From Cognatundibacterium crateris (GTDB lineage Bacteria > Pseudomonadota > Gammaproteobacteria > Burkholderiales > Burkholderiaceae_D), in contig NZ_JAABOS010000002.1 in assembly GCF_010078235.1 (NCBI RefSeq), positions 310,001 through 374,000 on the forward strand: DNA of 64,000 bases. The letters run 5' to 3'. The stretch's first letter is position 1; each line of letters starts with the position of its first letter. The translations under genes and the position numbers were made by a program. Shown here in pieces: positions 45,338 to 53,844 of the stretch. Below the pieces are notes generated by a model. The model was not told the DNA's origin, searched no databases, and saw only the letters and a list, made by a program, of their open reading frames with translations.

Positions 45338-45628
45338 TCAGCGGTAAGCCTTGACTGCGGTATTCGTCCCGCTGACCAGCATGACACCTGCCCACAGCAG
45401 TTTTTTACCGGCAGGTACAGCGGCCTTGTCGGCCAGGAAAACAATCTGCGGCGTCGGGCGCTTACCGGGCGGCAGATCATTAAAGGTCGCCAGATTGGTG
45501 ATACGGTTTTCGTGAAACGACAGTGCGACACGCTGAAATTCTGCACAGGTCGCCTCTTCGCCGGCGATGGCGAGGCTGATGTCGTCCAGCGTCAATTGCG
45601 GATCGACTTCGACGATGTAAGTGGACAT
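45338..45628 (-). CDS. Hypothetical protein, 96 residues
   Basis: A small cytoplasmic-looking protein of unknown family. It begins STYIVEVDPQLTLDDISLAIAG and ends in VSGTNTAVKAYR, with no signal peptide or membrane segment. Two short blocks, FHENRITNLATFNDLPPGKRP and TPQIVFLADKAAVPAGKKLLWAG, look like a beta-rich fold. AAGGAAAA precedes the ATG at good distance, so I think it is a real gene. It lies 61 bases downstream of the lipoprotein gene at 45690 and may be co-transcribed with it. Confidence 0.6.
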   Translation of the reverse strand: MSTYIVEVDPQLTLDDISLAIAGEEATCAEFQRVALSFHENRITNLATFNDLPPGKRPTPQIVFLADKAAVPAGKKLLWAGVMLVSGTNTAVKAYR

Positions 45629-45689
45629 TATTTTTTCCTTCTCAGTTCGCTATGCGTAACAAGCAAAAAATCAATCAAACAGGCTGAGT

Positions 45690-46631
45690 TTAAAAACCCT
45701 GGGCTTTAAAGGCTGCGTTCAGCGCACGTATGGCGACTTCACGATCGGTATCATCAGCCAGATTCTTCGCTGCGCGAATCTGCGTTTTCAGCAACTGCAA
45801 GGCACCGGGTTTACCATCGCTGCCATCCAGCGTGGCGGGCAAAGCATCGGGCTTGACGCCCAAAGCAGTCAGGATGGCTTTGGCTTTCTCCAGCGCCATC
45901 GCTGGCGCACCCAGTGCATCGGTCAGACTGCCTATGCTGATGATTTGCGGCTGACTAGGAACCGGCACTTTATATAGCACGGCCAGTGCTTTATCGCTTT
46001 GCGCACTGCTCTCCGCAGCCTGGGTGTTGATGAATTGCAGTGCGCCATTCAGAGTGCCGGCCAGATAGTATTCATTCAGATCAGTAACTGCGCGTTCGAA
46101 AGGATAGCGCTCTGTCGAGGCCGACAGGCCCAGCAGAACTTTGTAGAGCACTTCCTTACGCTTGGCATTCATGGTCGCCACCAGCGCCTGTATGCTTTTC
46201 TCGTAGTAAAAATCTTTGTCTATGGTGGTTTTGGCGCCGCTGATACCGGCTGCAGCGGCCGCCAGATTAGATTTCGCCTGCAAACCGCCAACCAGCGTAC
46301 CGGCCAGATTCAGGCTCATGTTGACCACATCCGTGGCCGCATCCAGTTGCTGTTTGTCGGCAGTCAGGGTACGGATAAATTTCAGGTATTGCAGATCCAT
46401 CTGCACCAGGCGCCCGGACACAAAGCGATTACGCGCGTCCTGCCTTTTGTCAGCATCGAGCTTGTAGTACTCGCTGATGCTGGTGGCACTGGCGAATTCC
46501 TTAGAAAGTTGCTCCAGATCCTGATCGATATTAAAAGATGGTTCAGGCGCACCGCCACTGCGAATACTTTGACAGGCTGAGAGCTGCAGCACGAATGCCA
46601 CTATCGTGATGCTAAGAAGAAATTTGCGCAT
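45690..46631 (-). CDS. Lipoprotein of unknown function, about 313 residues
   Basis: A predicted lipoprotein. MRKFLLSITIVAFVLQLSAC gives a signal peptide with lipobox LSAC at residues 17-20. The mature part is mostly helical, with GISGAKTTIDKDFYYEKSIQALVATMNAKRKE as a central segment and an alanine-rich stretch before it. No recognised enzyme motif is visible. GGGGAG precedes ATG 46631, which settles the start; the 24-codon longer frame is rejected. The 96-residue hypothetical gene follows in the same direction, which suggests a small two-gene unit. Confidence 0.7.
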   Translation of the reverse strand: MRKFLLSITIVAFVLQLSACQSIRSGGAPEPSFNIDQDLEQLSKEFASATSISEYYKLDADKRQDARNRFVSGRLVQMDLQYLKFIRTLTADKQQLDAATDVVNMSLNLAGTLVGGLQAKSNLAAAAAGISGAKTTIDKDFYYEKSIQALVATMNAKRKEVLYKVLLGLSASTERYPFERAVTDLNEYYLAGTLNGALQFINTQAAESSAQSDKALAVLYKVPVPSQPQIISIGSLTDALGAPAMALEKAKAILTALGVKPDALPATLDGSDGKPGALQLLKTQIRAAKNLADDTDREVAIRALNAAFKAQGF

Positions 46632-46855
46632 ATTTGTCTCCCCAAATTGCATGCTATGTTGCATCGCTTTATGTGCATTTTTGCACTTGACGTACATTAG
46701 CACTATTTGGTTTTCTGGAAATGAAAGTGTTAAAAATTATTGAGCTCTGATGCATCTAAGCGACAAAGAATTTTTTTTAGGAAATTTTGTTTCCCCAATT
46801 TTAATTTTTCAACGGAAACAAATTGATTGTGCGACTTACCGGGCCCAAGAAAATT

Positions 46856-47794
46856 TCAGCAACTGATGAGGCTGTCTGCCTCCAGTTTCGCGACACCGGC
46901 GCTGACTAATTCAGCAGCAAGCTGAGCCAGCAAATCTTCTACCCAGGCGGAATCGAGCGACTGGTCAGCAGGCAGTAACTGGCGGGCGGCAGCCTGCATC
47001 AGGCGACTACTGAACAGCTGCAGATTCAGCTGCGCCAGCGTGATCTGTCGTTGATCGAGCAACATGAAAGCGATCAGCACCTTGAGTGCATTACGCGCAT
47101 TGCGCTGCGGCTGGGCCGACAGATAATCAAGCCGGCCGCGGGCGCGTTTCAAGGCGGCGCTGACATCGGTAAAAGGCTGACCGTGACCCGGTATCACGAT
47201 ACGCGGATTAAGATCGGCGATCAGTGCTAACACCTGGGCCTGTTCGGCAAAACCGGAACCGCCTTCGAGCTCAGGAAATATCACGCCGAAACCGTTTTCC
47301 CATAAAGCGTCGGCAGAAATCAATATGCCCTCACCGACGCAGTACAGCATGATGGAGTGAGGATCATGGCCGGGTGCCTGTATCACTTCCCATGTCAGCC
47401 CTGCCAGTTGCCAGCGCTGCCCATGCTGCAAGCCGCCATCACACTGAAAGCGCGAGCATTGCTGGCCGGTTGCCTGAAAACTCAGACGCTGCTCATCCCA
47501 CTGCTGTACGGCATCCATTTCCTGCACTGGCACCCAGGTCTGACAGGCATACGCTTGCTGTAGCAAGGCGTTACCACCGCAATGATCGGAATGCAGATGG
47601 GTATTGAGCAGCACATCGAGTTGGCGGCCCTGCAAGGCATGACTGAGCAGCGCCAGCGTTTGCGGCGCATGCGTCAGATAGCCGGAATCGACCAGGGCGC
47701 AAGAATCAGCGTCCTGTAACACGATATTATTGGACGACAGCCAGCCACGTTCCAACACTTGTATGCCCGGGGGTAAGCGCAGCGTGGCGGCCAT
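46856..47794 (-). CDS. Metallo-beta-lactamase fold hydrolase
   Basis: A 312-residue MBL-fold protein. The metal motif HLHSDHCGG has His66, His68, Asp70 and His71. Further ligands are the histidine in QAPGHDPHS, the aspartate in ISADALWENG and the histidine in VIPGHGQPF. A C-terminal helical domain of about 75 residues, starting near LDYLSAQPQRNARNALK, suggests a substrate-specific add-on as in glyoxalase-II-like or RNA/DNA-processing subfamilies. The substrate is unknown. It ends 12 bases short of no other gene and begins 11 bases after the DUF1289 gene stop, so it is in that operon. Confidence 0.88.
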   Translation of the reverse strand: MAATLRLPPGIQVLERGWLSSNNIVLQDADSCALVDSGYLTHAPQTLALLSHALQGRQLDVLLNTHLHSDHCGGNALLQQAYACQTWVPVQEMDAVQQWDEQRLSFQATGQQCSRFQCDGGLQHGQRWQLAGLTWEVIQAPGHDPHSIMLYCVGEGILISADALWENGFGVIFPELEGGSGFAEQAQVLALIADLNPRIVIPGHGQPFTDVSAALKRARGRLDYLSAQPQRNARNALKVLIAFMLLDQRQITLAQLNLQLFSSRLMQAAARQLLPADQSLDSAWVEDLLAQLAAELVSAGVAKLEADSLISC

Positions 47795-47805
47795 AGTGAA
47801 TGCGC

Positions 47806-48012
47806 TCAGAACATGCGTTCTTTGACCTGATGCCAGATCTGGATTTTGCGTTCATTGCTGGCATTGCTCCAGCCGGTCAGCTCGGGGATGGTGCGGAAGC
47901 AGCCGGCACACCAGGCGTTTTTTTCATCCATGCGACAGATACCGACGCATGGTGAAGGCACGGCATGTGCAGGATCAGCCGTAGCCGGATCAAAATCGTA
48001 AAGTATGCTCAT
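47806..48012 (-). CDS. DUF1289 domain protein
   Basis: A 68-residue protein with the DUF1289 signature: SPCVGICRMDEKNAWCAGCFRTIPE holds four cysteines spaced like a small metal-binding knuckle. This is followed by the conserved tryptophan region GWSNASNERKIQIWHQ. The function of DUF1289 proteins is not known; metal binding is inferred. It lies between the YbaK-like gene (5 bases away) and the MBL-fold gene in an apparent three-gene operon. Confidence 0.85.
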   Translation of the reverse strand: MSILYDFDPATADPAHAVPSPCVGICRMDEKNAWCAGCFRTIPELTGWSNASNERKIQIWHQVKERMF

Positions 48013-48017
48013 AAAAC

Positions 48018-48512
48018 TTAGTCAGGGTTAAGCGCAATATCAGCCAGCGGCGCACCGGTCATCGCCTGCAACTGTTGCGGCGTCATCGCAAACACCGCGT
48101 GTGGATGGCCGGCGGCGGCCCAGACCGTCTGGTATTGCATTAAGTCGCGGTCGATCAACAGTATCACTTTTTCCACGTGCCCGATAGGACACACTCCACC
48201 TATCGCATAGCCGGTTTTCTCGCGCACAAAACGCGCATCAGCTTTACCCAGCGGGCCGGTGATGGCAGCGACTTTGCGCTCATCGACGCGATTACTGCCA
48301 CTGGCAATCACCATCACGGCGGCATCGTCAGACTGACGGCGAAATACGATGGATTTGGCAATTTCTGCCACGCTGCAGCCTAAACCGGCAGCGGCTTCAG
48401 CCGAGGTTTTGCCAGTCTCAGGCAAGAGCACAATCTGACGATCATGTCCGGCCGCCTGCAGTAAGCGCGCCACGGCAGCGGCGGATTCGGGTAATACCTG
48501 TTCCTGATGCAT
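48018..48512 (-). CDS. YbaK/EbsC family aminoacyl-tRNA deacylase-like protein
   Basis: A 164-residue YbaK-domain protein. The family hydrolyses misacylated tRNAs, for example Cys-tRNA(Pro) or Ala-tRNA(Pro), as a trans-editing factor. The conserved lysine is in AEIAKSIVFRR, and the GGVCPIGHVEKV loop is typical of the group. The particular tRNA species cannot be told from sequence. The ATG at 48512 matches the family N-terminus. It leads the unit with DUF1289 and MBL-fold genes. Confidence 0.87.
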   Translation of the reverse strand: MHQEQVLPESAAAVARLLQAAGHDRQIVLLPETGKTSAEAAAGLGCSVAEIAKSIVFRRQSDDAAVMVIASGSNRVDERKVAAITGPLGKADARFVREKTGYAIGGVCPIGHVEKVILLIDRDLMQYQTVWAAAGHPHAVFAMTPQQLQAMTGAPLADIALNPD

Positions 48513-48579
48513 AGTTCACTTTCAGAAAACGCAGACAAAAAAACTGTCAGCAGGCCTTGGCTCCATCCTGGCGCAGGGT

Positions 48580-48906
48580 TTAGCCACCCCAGCTTTGCAG
48601 TAATTCTTTATGCTCAGGCGGATAATTGGCGATTCTCAGGCCGGCACGGTATTCGCTGCCGCTCAGGATGGTGTAGACACAGACAGCCTTACAAACCACT
48701 TGAGTACGGGCGGAGGCATCTTTATGGCTGGGCACTTCCATCATCATCTGATATTCCTGCTTTTCCTTGAGCATGACACCGGACTGCAACTGTATGCCAG
48801 TCGCAGAAAAATTAACCACTTTAGCCGGCACAATGCGCCCCGGAGCTACCTGGATGGCAGCCCGCCATGCAACAGGAAGACGCGCAGAATTACGGGATTC
48901 ACTCAT
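48580..48906 (-). CDS. PilZ-domain protein
   Basis: A 108-residue single PilZ domain that probably binds cyclic di-GMP. The N-terminal RxxxR (RNSAR, Arg5 and Arg9) and the NFSATG motif (residues 32-37, matching [DN]xSxxG) are both intact. It may act as an effector for signals such as those made by the GGDEF protein at 26280. It is a separate small gene 67 bases upstream of the YbaK-like gene in the same direction. Confidence 0.85.
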   Translation of the reverse strand: MSESRNSARLPVAWRAAIQVAPGRIVPAKVVNFSATGIQLQSGVMLKEKQEYQMMMEVPSHKDASARTQVVCKAVCVYTILSGSEYRAGLRIANYPPEHKELLQSWGG

Positions 48907-49058
48907 AAAACAAGCTCAGAAAACAACAGGAAACGACAAGAAACGAATTACAAACGATGCAAACCCAGAATTGTAACAAGATCTTGCGCTGGCGTAAGAA
49001 ATGATACGGATATTCACACAAATTCTGTGAATTCTGCGCATTTACGCTCAGTTTGCAC

Positions 49059-50336
49059 TCATTTTGCGCTGTTTAAGCAGTCCAGTGCAGCCAAAGCGGC
49101 CTGTTTTCCAGTCGCAAAACAAGCCGTCAGCAAATAACCGCCGGTCGGTGCCTCCCAGTCCAGCATCTCACCGGCACAAAACACAGCGGCACGCGCAGTC
49201 AGCATGCCACATTCATCGATTGCACTGAAACGCACGCCACCGGCGCTGCTGATCGCCTCATCCAGCGGCCGGGTGGCCAGCAAGGGCAGCGGCAATTGCT
49301 TGATCGCCTGTGCCAGCGCATTGGTATCAGCCAGCTGCGCTTTACTCAGCAATTCATACAACAAGGCGATTTTTAATTTATCCAGACCCAGCCGGGTTTG
49401 TAAAAAGCTGCTCAGCGAGCGCGCACCACGTCCCGACTGCAGCTCATGTAAGACGCGTTCAGCCGACTTGTCGGGCAACAGGTCCAGCTCCAGCACGGCA
49501 CTGCCCTGCGTCAAAATCTGATCACGCAAAGCGGCCGATAAGGCATAGATCAGGCTGCCTTCCACGCCGCTGGCGGTGATTACAAACTGACCCTGACGCA
49601 TGGGCTGCTCACTGTTTTGCTCACCCTCAGGCTCACTGCGCTGCACGCGCGCAGCGACCGTCAGCAGCGGCTGACCGGCAAATTTTTCTTGGAAAAATGG
49701 CGTCCACGGTCGCTCAAAGCCACAGTTAGACGGTAGTAAAGGGCTCAGCGCCACGCCCTGCTGTGCGAGCAGCGGCATCCAGCTGCCATCCGAACCTAAG
49801 CGCGCCCAGCTGCCGCCGCCCAAGGCCAGAATCAGCACATCGGCCGCGACCTGAATTTCAGCATCGCCATGCACAAAGCGACAGTGTCCCTGCGCGTCCC
49901 AGCCCAGCCAGCGATGACGCATATGAAAGCGCACACCCTGTTCACGCAAGCGGTGCAGCCAGGCACGCAGCAAAGGTGCCGCCTTCATATCGGTCGGAAA
50001 CACACGGCCAGAACTGCCGATAAAAGTAGCGACACCCAATCCCTGTGCCCAGTCGCGCAAGGCCTGATTATCAAAGGCCGCCAGTGCCGCGTGCAAGTTG
50101 TCGGCCGCCTTGCCATAGCGCGTCATAAAACGGTCCATGGGTTCGGAATGGGTCAGGTTCATACCACCTTTACCAGCCAGCAGAAACTTGCGGCCTACCG
50201 AAGGCATGGCGTCATACAGATCGACTTGTATGCCTTGCTGCGACAGGGTTTCAGCCGCCATCAGTCCAGCCGGGCCACCACCGACCACCACGGCACGGCG
50301 GGATGCAGGAACAGAAAATGAGGATGGCTGAGTCAT
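49059..50336 (-). CDS. NAD(P)/FAD-dependent oxidoreductase (HI0933/BaiN-like)
   Basis: A 425-residue flavoprotein. The FAD-binding GxGxxG-type motif VVVGGGPAGLMAAETLSQQG lies near residue 16, followed by VGRKFLLAGKGGMNLTHSE, a hallmark of the HI0933/TIGR03862 group. The C-terminal GGVRFSAIDE and FCAGEMLDWEAPTGGYLL complete the flavin site. The physiological substrate is unknown; related gut enzymes act on bile acids. ATG 50336 fits homologues; the ribosome binding site is weak. It is downstream of the sensor kinase gene with a 116-base gap. Confidence 0.9.
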   Translation of the reverse strand: MTQPSSFSVPASRRAVVVGGGPAGLMAAETLSQQGIQVDLYDAMPSVGRKFLLAGKGGMNLTHSEPMDRFMTRYGKAADNLHAALAAFDNQALRDWAQGLGVATFIGSSGRVFPTDMKAAPLLRAWLHRLREQGVRFHMRHRWLGWDAQGHCRFVHGDAEIQVAADVLILALGGGSWARLGSDGSWMPLLAQQGVALSPLLPSNCGFERPWTPFFQEKFAGQPLLTVAARVQRSEPEGEQNSEQPMRQGQFVITASGVEGSLIYALSAALRDQILTQGSAVLELDLLPDKSAERVLHELQSGRGARSLSSFLQTRLGLDKLKIALLYELLSKAQLADTNALAQAIKQLPLPLLATRPLDEAISSAGGVRFSAIDECGMLTARAAVFCAGEMLDWEAPTGGYLLTACFATGKQAALAALDCLNSAK

Positions 50337-50452
50337 GGTGTTTTCGGAAAAATATAGCTGAAGACAGGTTACTGCCACAGTCAGGCTATGGCAATCAGGG
50401 GCGTAATGATACGCTGCTTCAGTCCGTTCAGCCCATGTAGTCTGCCAGGAAT

Positions 50453-51829
50453 TCAGCCCCAGGCCGGAAATTCCAGTCTGACCCGCAAACCCTGTCCGTG
50501 GCTGCCTGCTGATAAGTGCAGGCTGGCCGCATGCGCATCGGCGATATTTTTAACGATGGACAGCCCCAGTCCGCTACCGGGCTGATCGGCACCCGCCAGC
50601 CGGAAGAAGCGCTGTAAAACCTGCTCATGGTATTGCTCGGGAATGCCGGGACCACTGTCCTCGACTTCCAGCCAGGCCCGGCCTGCGTGACTGCCGCAGG
50701 ACAGCCGTAATTGTCCGGGTACTGGCGTATAGCGTAAAGCATTCTCCAGCAAATTCCTGACCAGGATATGCAATTCTGCCGCATCGACCCGGGCCCAGGC
50801 TTGTTGTAAGTCCTGTTGCCAGACCAGTCCGGCAGCTTCGGCTTCGGCCTGCCAGTGGACAGAGACAGACTGCAGGCTGGCCGCCAGATCACAGGCCGGA
50901 TGTTGGGCGTTCAGATGGCTTTCCGGCTCACTGCGGGCCAGGCTCATCAATTGCGCAACCAGACGACTCGCCCTTTCCACACCGGCGCGCAGTCCGGCAA
51001 TGGCTTCCGCACTTTCTTCAGGATTACGCGCACGCTGCAAGACTTGCAGATTGGTTTTCAGACCGGCCAGCGGCGTGCGCAACTCGTGCGCGGCATCGGC
51101 GGTGAAGCGTTGTTCACGCTGCAGGGTTTGGGCGACCCGTTCAAATAAGCGGTTCAGTGCATGCAATAAAGGATTGATCTCCATCGGCGCATCGGCTGCA
51201 CTGAGCGGCTGCAAATCACCGGGATGGCGTTGTGATACCTGACTCGCATAATGTTGCAGGCTGCGGAATACCCGGTTCACCGCCCACCAGATTGCCAGCA
51301 CCAGCAAGGGGATGATCAGCAGCGCCAGCGCCGCCAGCCGGTAGGCAAAGCGGCTGCTGATTTCCTTACGGTGGCTGATCGGTTCCACCACCTGGATCTG
51401 TACCGTGTGGCGCTGATTCCAGACCGAGTAATAGCGCCATTGACTGGATTGCAGGTTCAGCCAGCTGAAACCATCGGCTGCCTGTTGCCGGAACGGGGTT
51501 TCCGGCGCACCGGAATTCTTATACAGTAAACGGCCATCGGCACTCCAGATCTGGAATAGCAGGTATTCCTGATGATGCACCGCAGTGGATTCACCGAGCC
51601 GGTGCGCCGGATGCCAGCTACCTTCGCCAAATTCATGCTCTGCCAGTGACAACAGGATGTGCGCGGTTTCTGCCAGCGACTGATCGAATAATTCGCGACT
51701 CTCACGGTCGGCATCCAGATACACCAATACCGCGCTGACGCTCCAGATGCCTATGGTCAGGCTCAGCAAGATGCCAAGCAGGGTACGGCGCAAAGACCAT
51801 TGTCGCGGCGCTTCAGCGGTGGCACTCAT
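50453..51829 (-). CDS. Sensor histidine kinase (QseC/PmrB-like)
   Basis: A 458-residue inner-membrane kinase. Two transmembrane helices at about 16-38 and 164-186 enclose a periplasmic sensor domain. A HAMP-like region follows, then the H-box FTADAAHELRTPLAG with His248 as the predicted phosphorylation site. The ATP-binding part shows NLLENALRYTP (N box), DSGPGIP (G1) and GSGLGLSIV (G2). The stimulus is unknown; a metal or cationic compound is plausible because of the divergent efflux operon. Its ATG overlaps the regulator stop by 4 bases. Confidence 0.94.
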   Translation of the reverse strand: MSATAEAPRQWSLRRTLLGILLSLTIGIWSVSAVLVYLDADRESRELFDQSLAETAHILLSLAEHEFGEGSWHPAHRLGESTAVHHQEYLLFQIWSADGRLLYKNSGAPETPFRQQAADGFSWLNLQSSQWRYYSVWNQRHTVQIQVVEPISHRKEISSRFAYRLAALALLIIPLLVLAIWWAVNRVFRSLQHYASQVSQRHPGDLQPLSAADAPMEINPLLHALNRLFERVAQTLQREQRFTADAAHELRTPLAGLKTNLQVLQRARNPEESAEAIAGLRAGVERASRLVAQLMSLARSEPESHLNAQHPACDLAASLQSVSVHWQAEAEAAGLVWQQDLQQAWARVDAAELHILVRNLLENALRYTPVPGQLRLSCGSHAGRAWLEVEDSGPGIPEQYHEQVLQRFFRLAGADQPGSGLGLSIVKNIADAHAASLHLSAGSHGQGLRVRLEFPAWG

Positions 51830-52500
51830 GGCTGGGCTCCGGGCAGTTTATCCATCATATAGCCAACCGCATGAACGGTACGTATCAGGGATTTGCCGAG
51901 TTTTTTGCGCAAGTGATGGATGTGAACCTGAATCGCATTGCTCTCCACCTCTTCGCCCCAGCCGTAGACCGTGCTTTCCAGCTGTTCACGGCTCACGATC
52001 TGACCCTGATGCTCGATCAGCATTAGCAGTACGCTGAATTCCTTCGCGGTCAGCGCCACCGGCTGACCATCCAATTGTACGCTGCGCGCCGACACGTCGA
52101 TCAGCACGCCGGCATAGCGTATCAGCTCCTGAGTACGGCCATGTACGCGGCGGCTGGCAGCCCGTAAGCGCGCCGATAACTCATCCAGATCGAAGGGCTT
52201 GATCACAAAGTCATCGGCACCCGCATCCAGGCCTGCAATACGGTCCGGAATCTGGTCGCGTGCCGTGATCACCAATACCGGATGATGGTAATCGCGCTGA
52301 CGTAACTGGCGCAGGATCTGCATGCCATCCATGCCCGGCAAACTCAGATCGAGCAGTATCGCTTCGTAATCATGCTGCAGCACCGTTGTGACCACGCTGT
52401 CGCCATGCTGCAGCCAGTCCACCGTATAGCCGAGCTGATCCAGCCCGAGCTGGGTCGCACGTCCTAACTGCGGATCATCCTCGACTAACAAGATACGCAT
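51826..52500 (-). CDS. Response regulator (QseB/PmrA-like, OmpR family)
   Basis: A 224-residue regulator. The receiver holds the acidic pocket at Asp8/Asp9, the phosphorylation site Asp51 in LLDLSLPGMDG and the lysine in FVIKPFD. The C-terminal winged helix includes YGWGEEVESNAIQVHIHHLRKKLG, close to QseB and PmrA. It partners the kinase at 50453. A PmrA-like box lies at 52552-52568 between this gene and the efflux operon, so it probably controls both. Confidence 0.95.
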   Translation of the reverse strand: MRILLVEDDPQLGRATQLGLDQLGYTVDWLQHGDSVVTTVLQHDYEAILLDLSLPGMDGMQILRQLRQRDYHHPVLVITARDQIPDRIAGLDAGADDFVIKPFDLDELSARLRAASRRVHGRTQELIRYAGVLIDVSARSVQLDGQPVALTAKEFSVLLMLIEHQGQIVSREQLESTVYGWGEEVESNAIQVHIHHLRKKLGKSLIRTVHAVGYMMDKLPGAQP

Positions 52501-52551
52501 ACTGTTTTCCCTGAGTTTTCCTGGTCTGATTTTGGATTGTAACGCCGCTTT

Positions 52552-52568
52552 GTTAAGAACTCCTTAAG
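52552..52568 (+). promoter_or_regulatory. PmrA/QseB-like box
   Basis: GTTAAG-AACTC-CTTAAG consists of two direct half-sites with a 5-base spacer, the pattern of PmrA and QseB binding sites (YTTAAK-N5-YTTAAK). It is in the gap between the divergent response regulator and efflux adaptor genes, so one site could serve both directions. Confidence 0.7.
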
Positions 52569-52695
52569 TTCTACCCTGCATCATGTCGCTCATGGGTCAG
52601 AGTGCGGCATGGATTTCTGCTGTGTTCTGTCACCGGCCAGTTCAATAAAACCCGTATTCAATCAATCCACCTATCAATTAAAGCGAGCATCTATC

Positions 52696-53844
52696 ATGAC
52701 CAAGCTCACCCTGACCTGCCTGCTGCCTTTGCTCAGCATACCGCTGGCCAGCCTTGCCAGCGAACCGGCCCAGATCACGCTGAACAGCGCACAGATACAA
52801 CGTGCCAATATTGCGACCACTGCCCTGATCAGTAGCGAAAATACAGCTAAAACCACGGCAAGCACACCACAGGGCCTGCATTTATCCGGCACTGTGATCA
52901 GCCCGCCCAATGGTCAGGTGATTGTCAGCAGCATGGTCAGTGGCATGGTGCAGGAAGTTCAGCACAATGCGCTGCAAGCGGTGCGGCAGGGACAGGCTAT
53001 CGTGGTCTTGCACAGTCCGCAGTTAATGGAAATGCAGCGTGAGTATCTGCAACTGGCGACCGCCGCCCGTCTGGCTGCTGAAAAACGCGAACGCGATGAA
53101 AAGCTGCTACAGGAAGGCATCATCGCGCGCAGCCGCTGGCAGGAAAGCAGCGGTGCTGCGATTCAGGCTGAAGTGGCGGCGCGTGAGCGTTACCAGAGCT
53201 TGCGCAGCGCCGGTCTCAGCGATGCGCGCATCAGCCAGTTACTGAACAAACAGCAGTTATCCCCGGTACTCAGCATCAGCGCCAATGCCAGCGGTACCTT
53301 AAGCGAACTCAGCGTCAAACCGGGTCAGCGTATTGAAGCCGGAACCCCGATTGCGGCCATCAGTAAATCCGGCCCTTACTGGGTAGAGTTACAGGCCTCG
53401 GCCCAGCAGGCGGCCCAGGTACGCATCGGTGACAGCGTAAGCATCAACCAGTGTGCACCATTGAAAGTGATCGCGATTGCGAATCAGGTCCAGAGCCAGA
53501 ATCAGACCAGCCTGATCCGCGCTGCACAAAGCAGCCGCGAAGATTGTCTGCAACTGAATCAGTATGTGGAGGCGCGCATACAAAACAGCCAGATACCTGC
53601 TGCCTCAGTCGCTGTGCCTTTAAGTGCAATCGTACAAAACCAGCAGCGCAGCCATGTGTTTATCCGCAATGACAAAGGCTTTCAGGTGATACCGGTGCAA
53701 GTGCTGAGTAAGCAAGGCGAGCTGGCCTGGCTGCAGGCCAGTCACCCTGCGCTGCGCGCCGGTAATCAGGTGGCGAACCGTGGCATAGGCATACTCAAAG
53801 GTGCGTGGCTGGGATTGGGCGCAGAAGAAGGCGGAGAAAAATAA
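52696..53844 (+). CDS. RND efflux periplasmic adaptor subunit (CusB/CzcB-like)
   Basis: A 382-residue membrane-fusion protein joining the RND pump to the outer membrane channel. The signal peptide runs to about LASLASE (residue 22). A lipoyl-like half-domain GQVIVSSMVSGMVQEV precedes a helical hairpin (MQREYLQLATAARLAAEKR), and the second lipoyl half is in SANASGTLSELSVKPGQRIE. No His-rich metal tail is seen. The stop overlaps the pump ATG by one base (TAATG). It is the first gene of the operon. Confidence 0.92.
   Translation: MTKLTLTCLLPLLSIPLASLASEPAQITLNSAQIQRANIATTALISSENTAKTTASTPQGLHLSGTVISPPNGQVIVSSMVSGMVQEVQHNALQAVRQGQAIVVLHSPQLMEMQREYLQLATAARLAAEKRERDEKLLQEGIIARSRWQESSGAAIQAEVAARERYQSLRSAGLSDARISQLLNKQQLSPVLSISANASGTLSELSVKPGQRIEAGTPIAAISKSGPYWVELQASAQQAAQVRIGDSVSINQCAPLKVIAIANQVQSQNQTSLIRAAQSSREDCLQLNQYVEARIQNSQIPAASVAVPLSAIVQNQQRSHVFIRNDKGFQVIPVQVLSKQGELAWLQASHPALRAGNQVANRGIGILKGAWLGLGAEEGGEK

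Noticed and set aside
46785..46822. Inverted repeat TTTGTTTCC / GGAAACAAA downstream of the MBL-fold gene
   Set aside because: The loop of about 19 bases and the lack of a clean U-tract make it a poor terminator.
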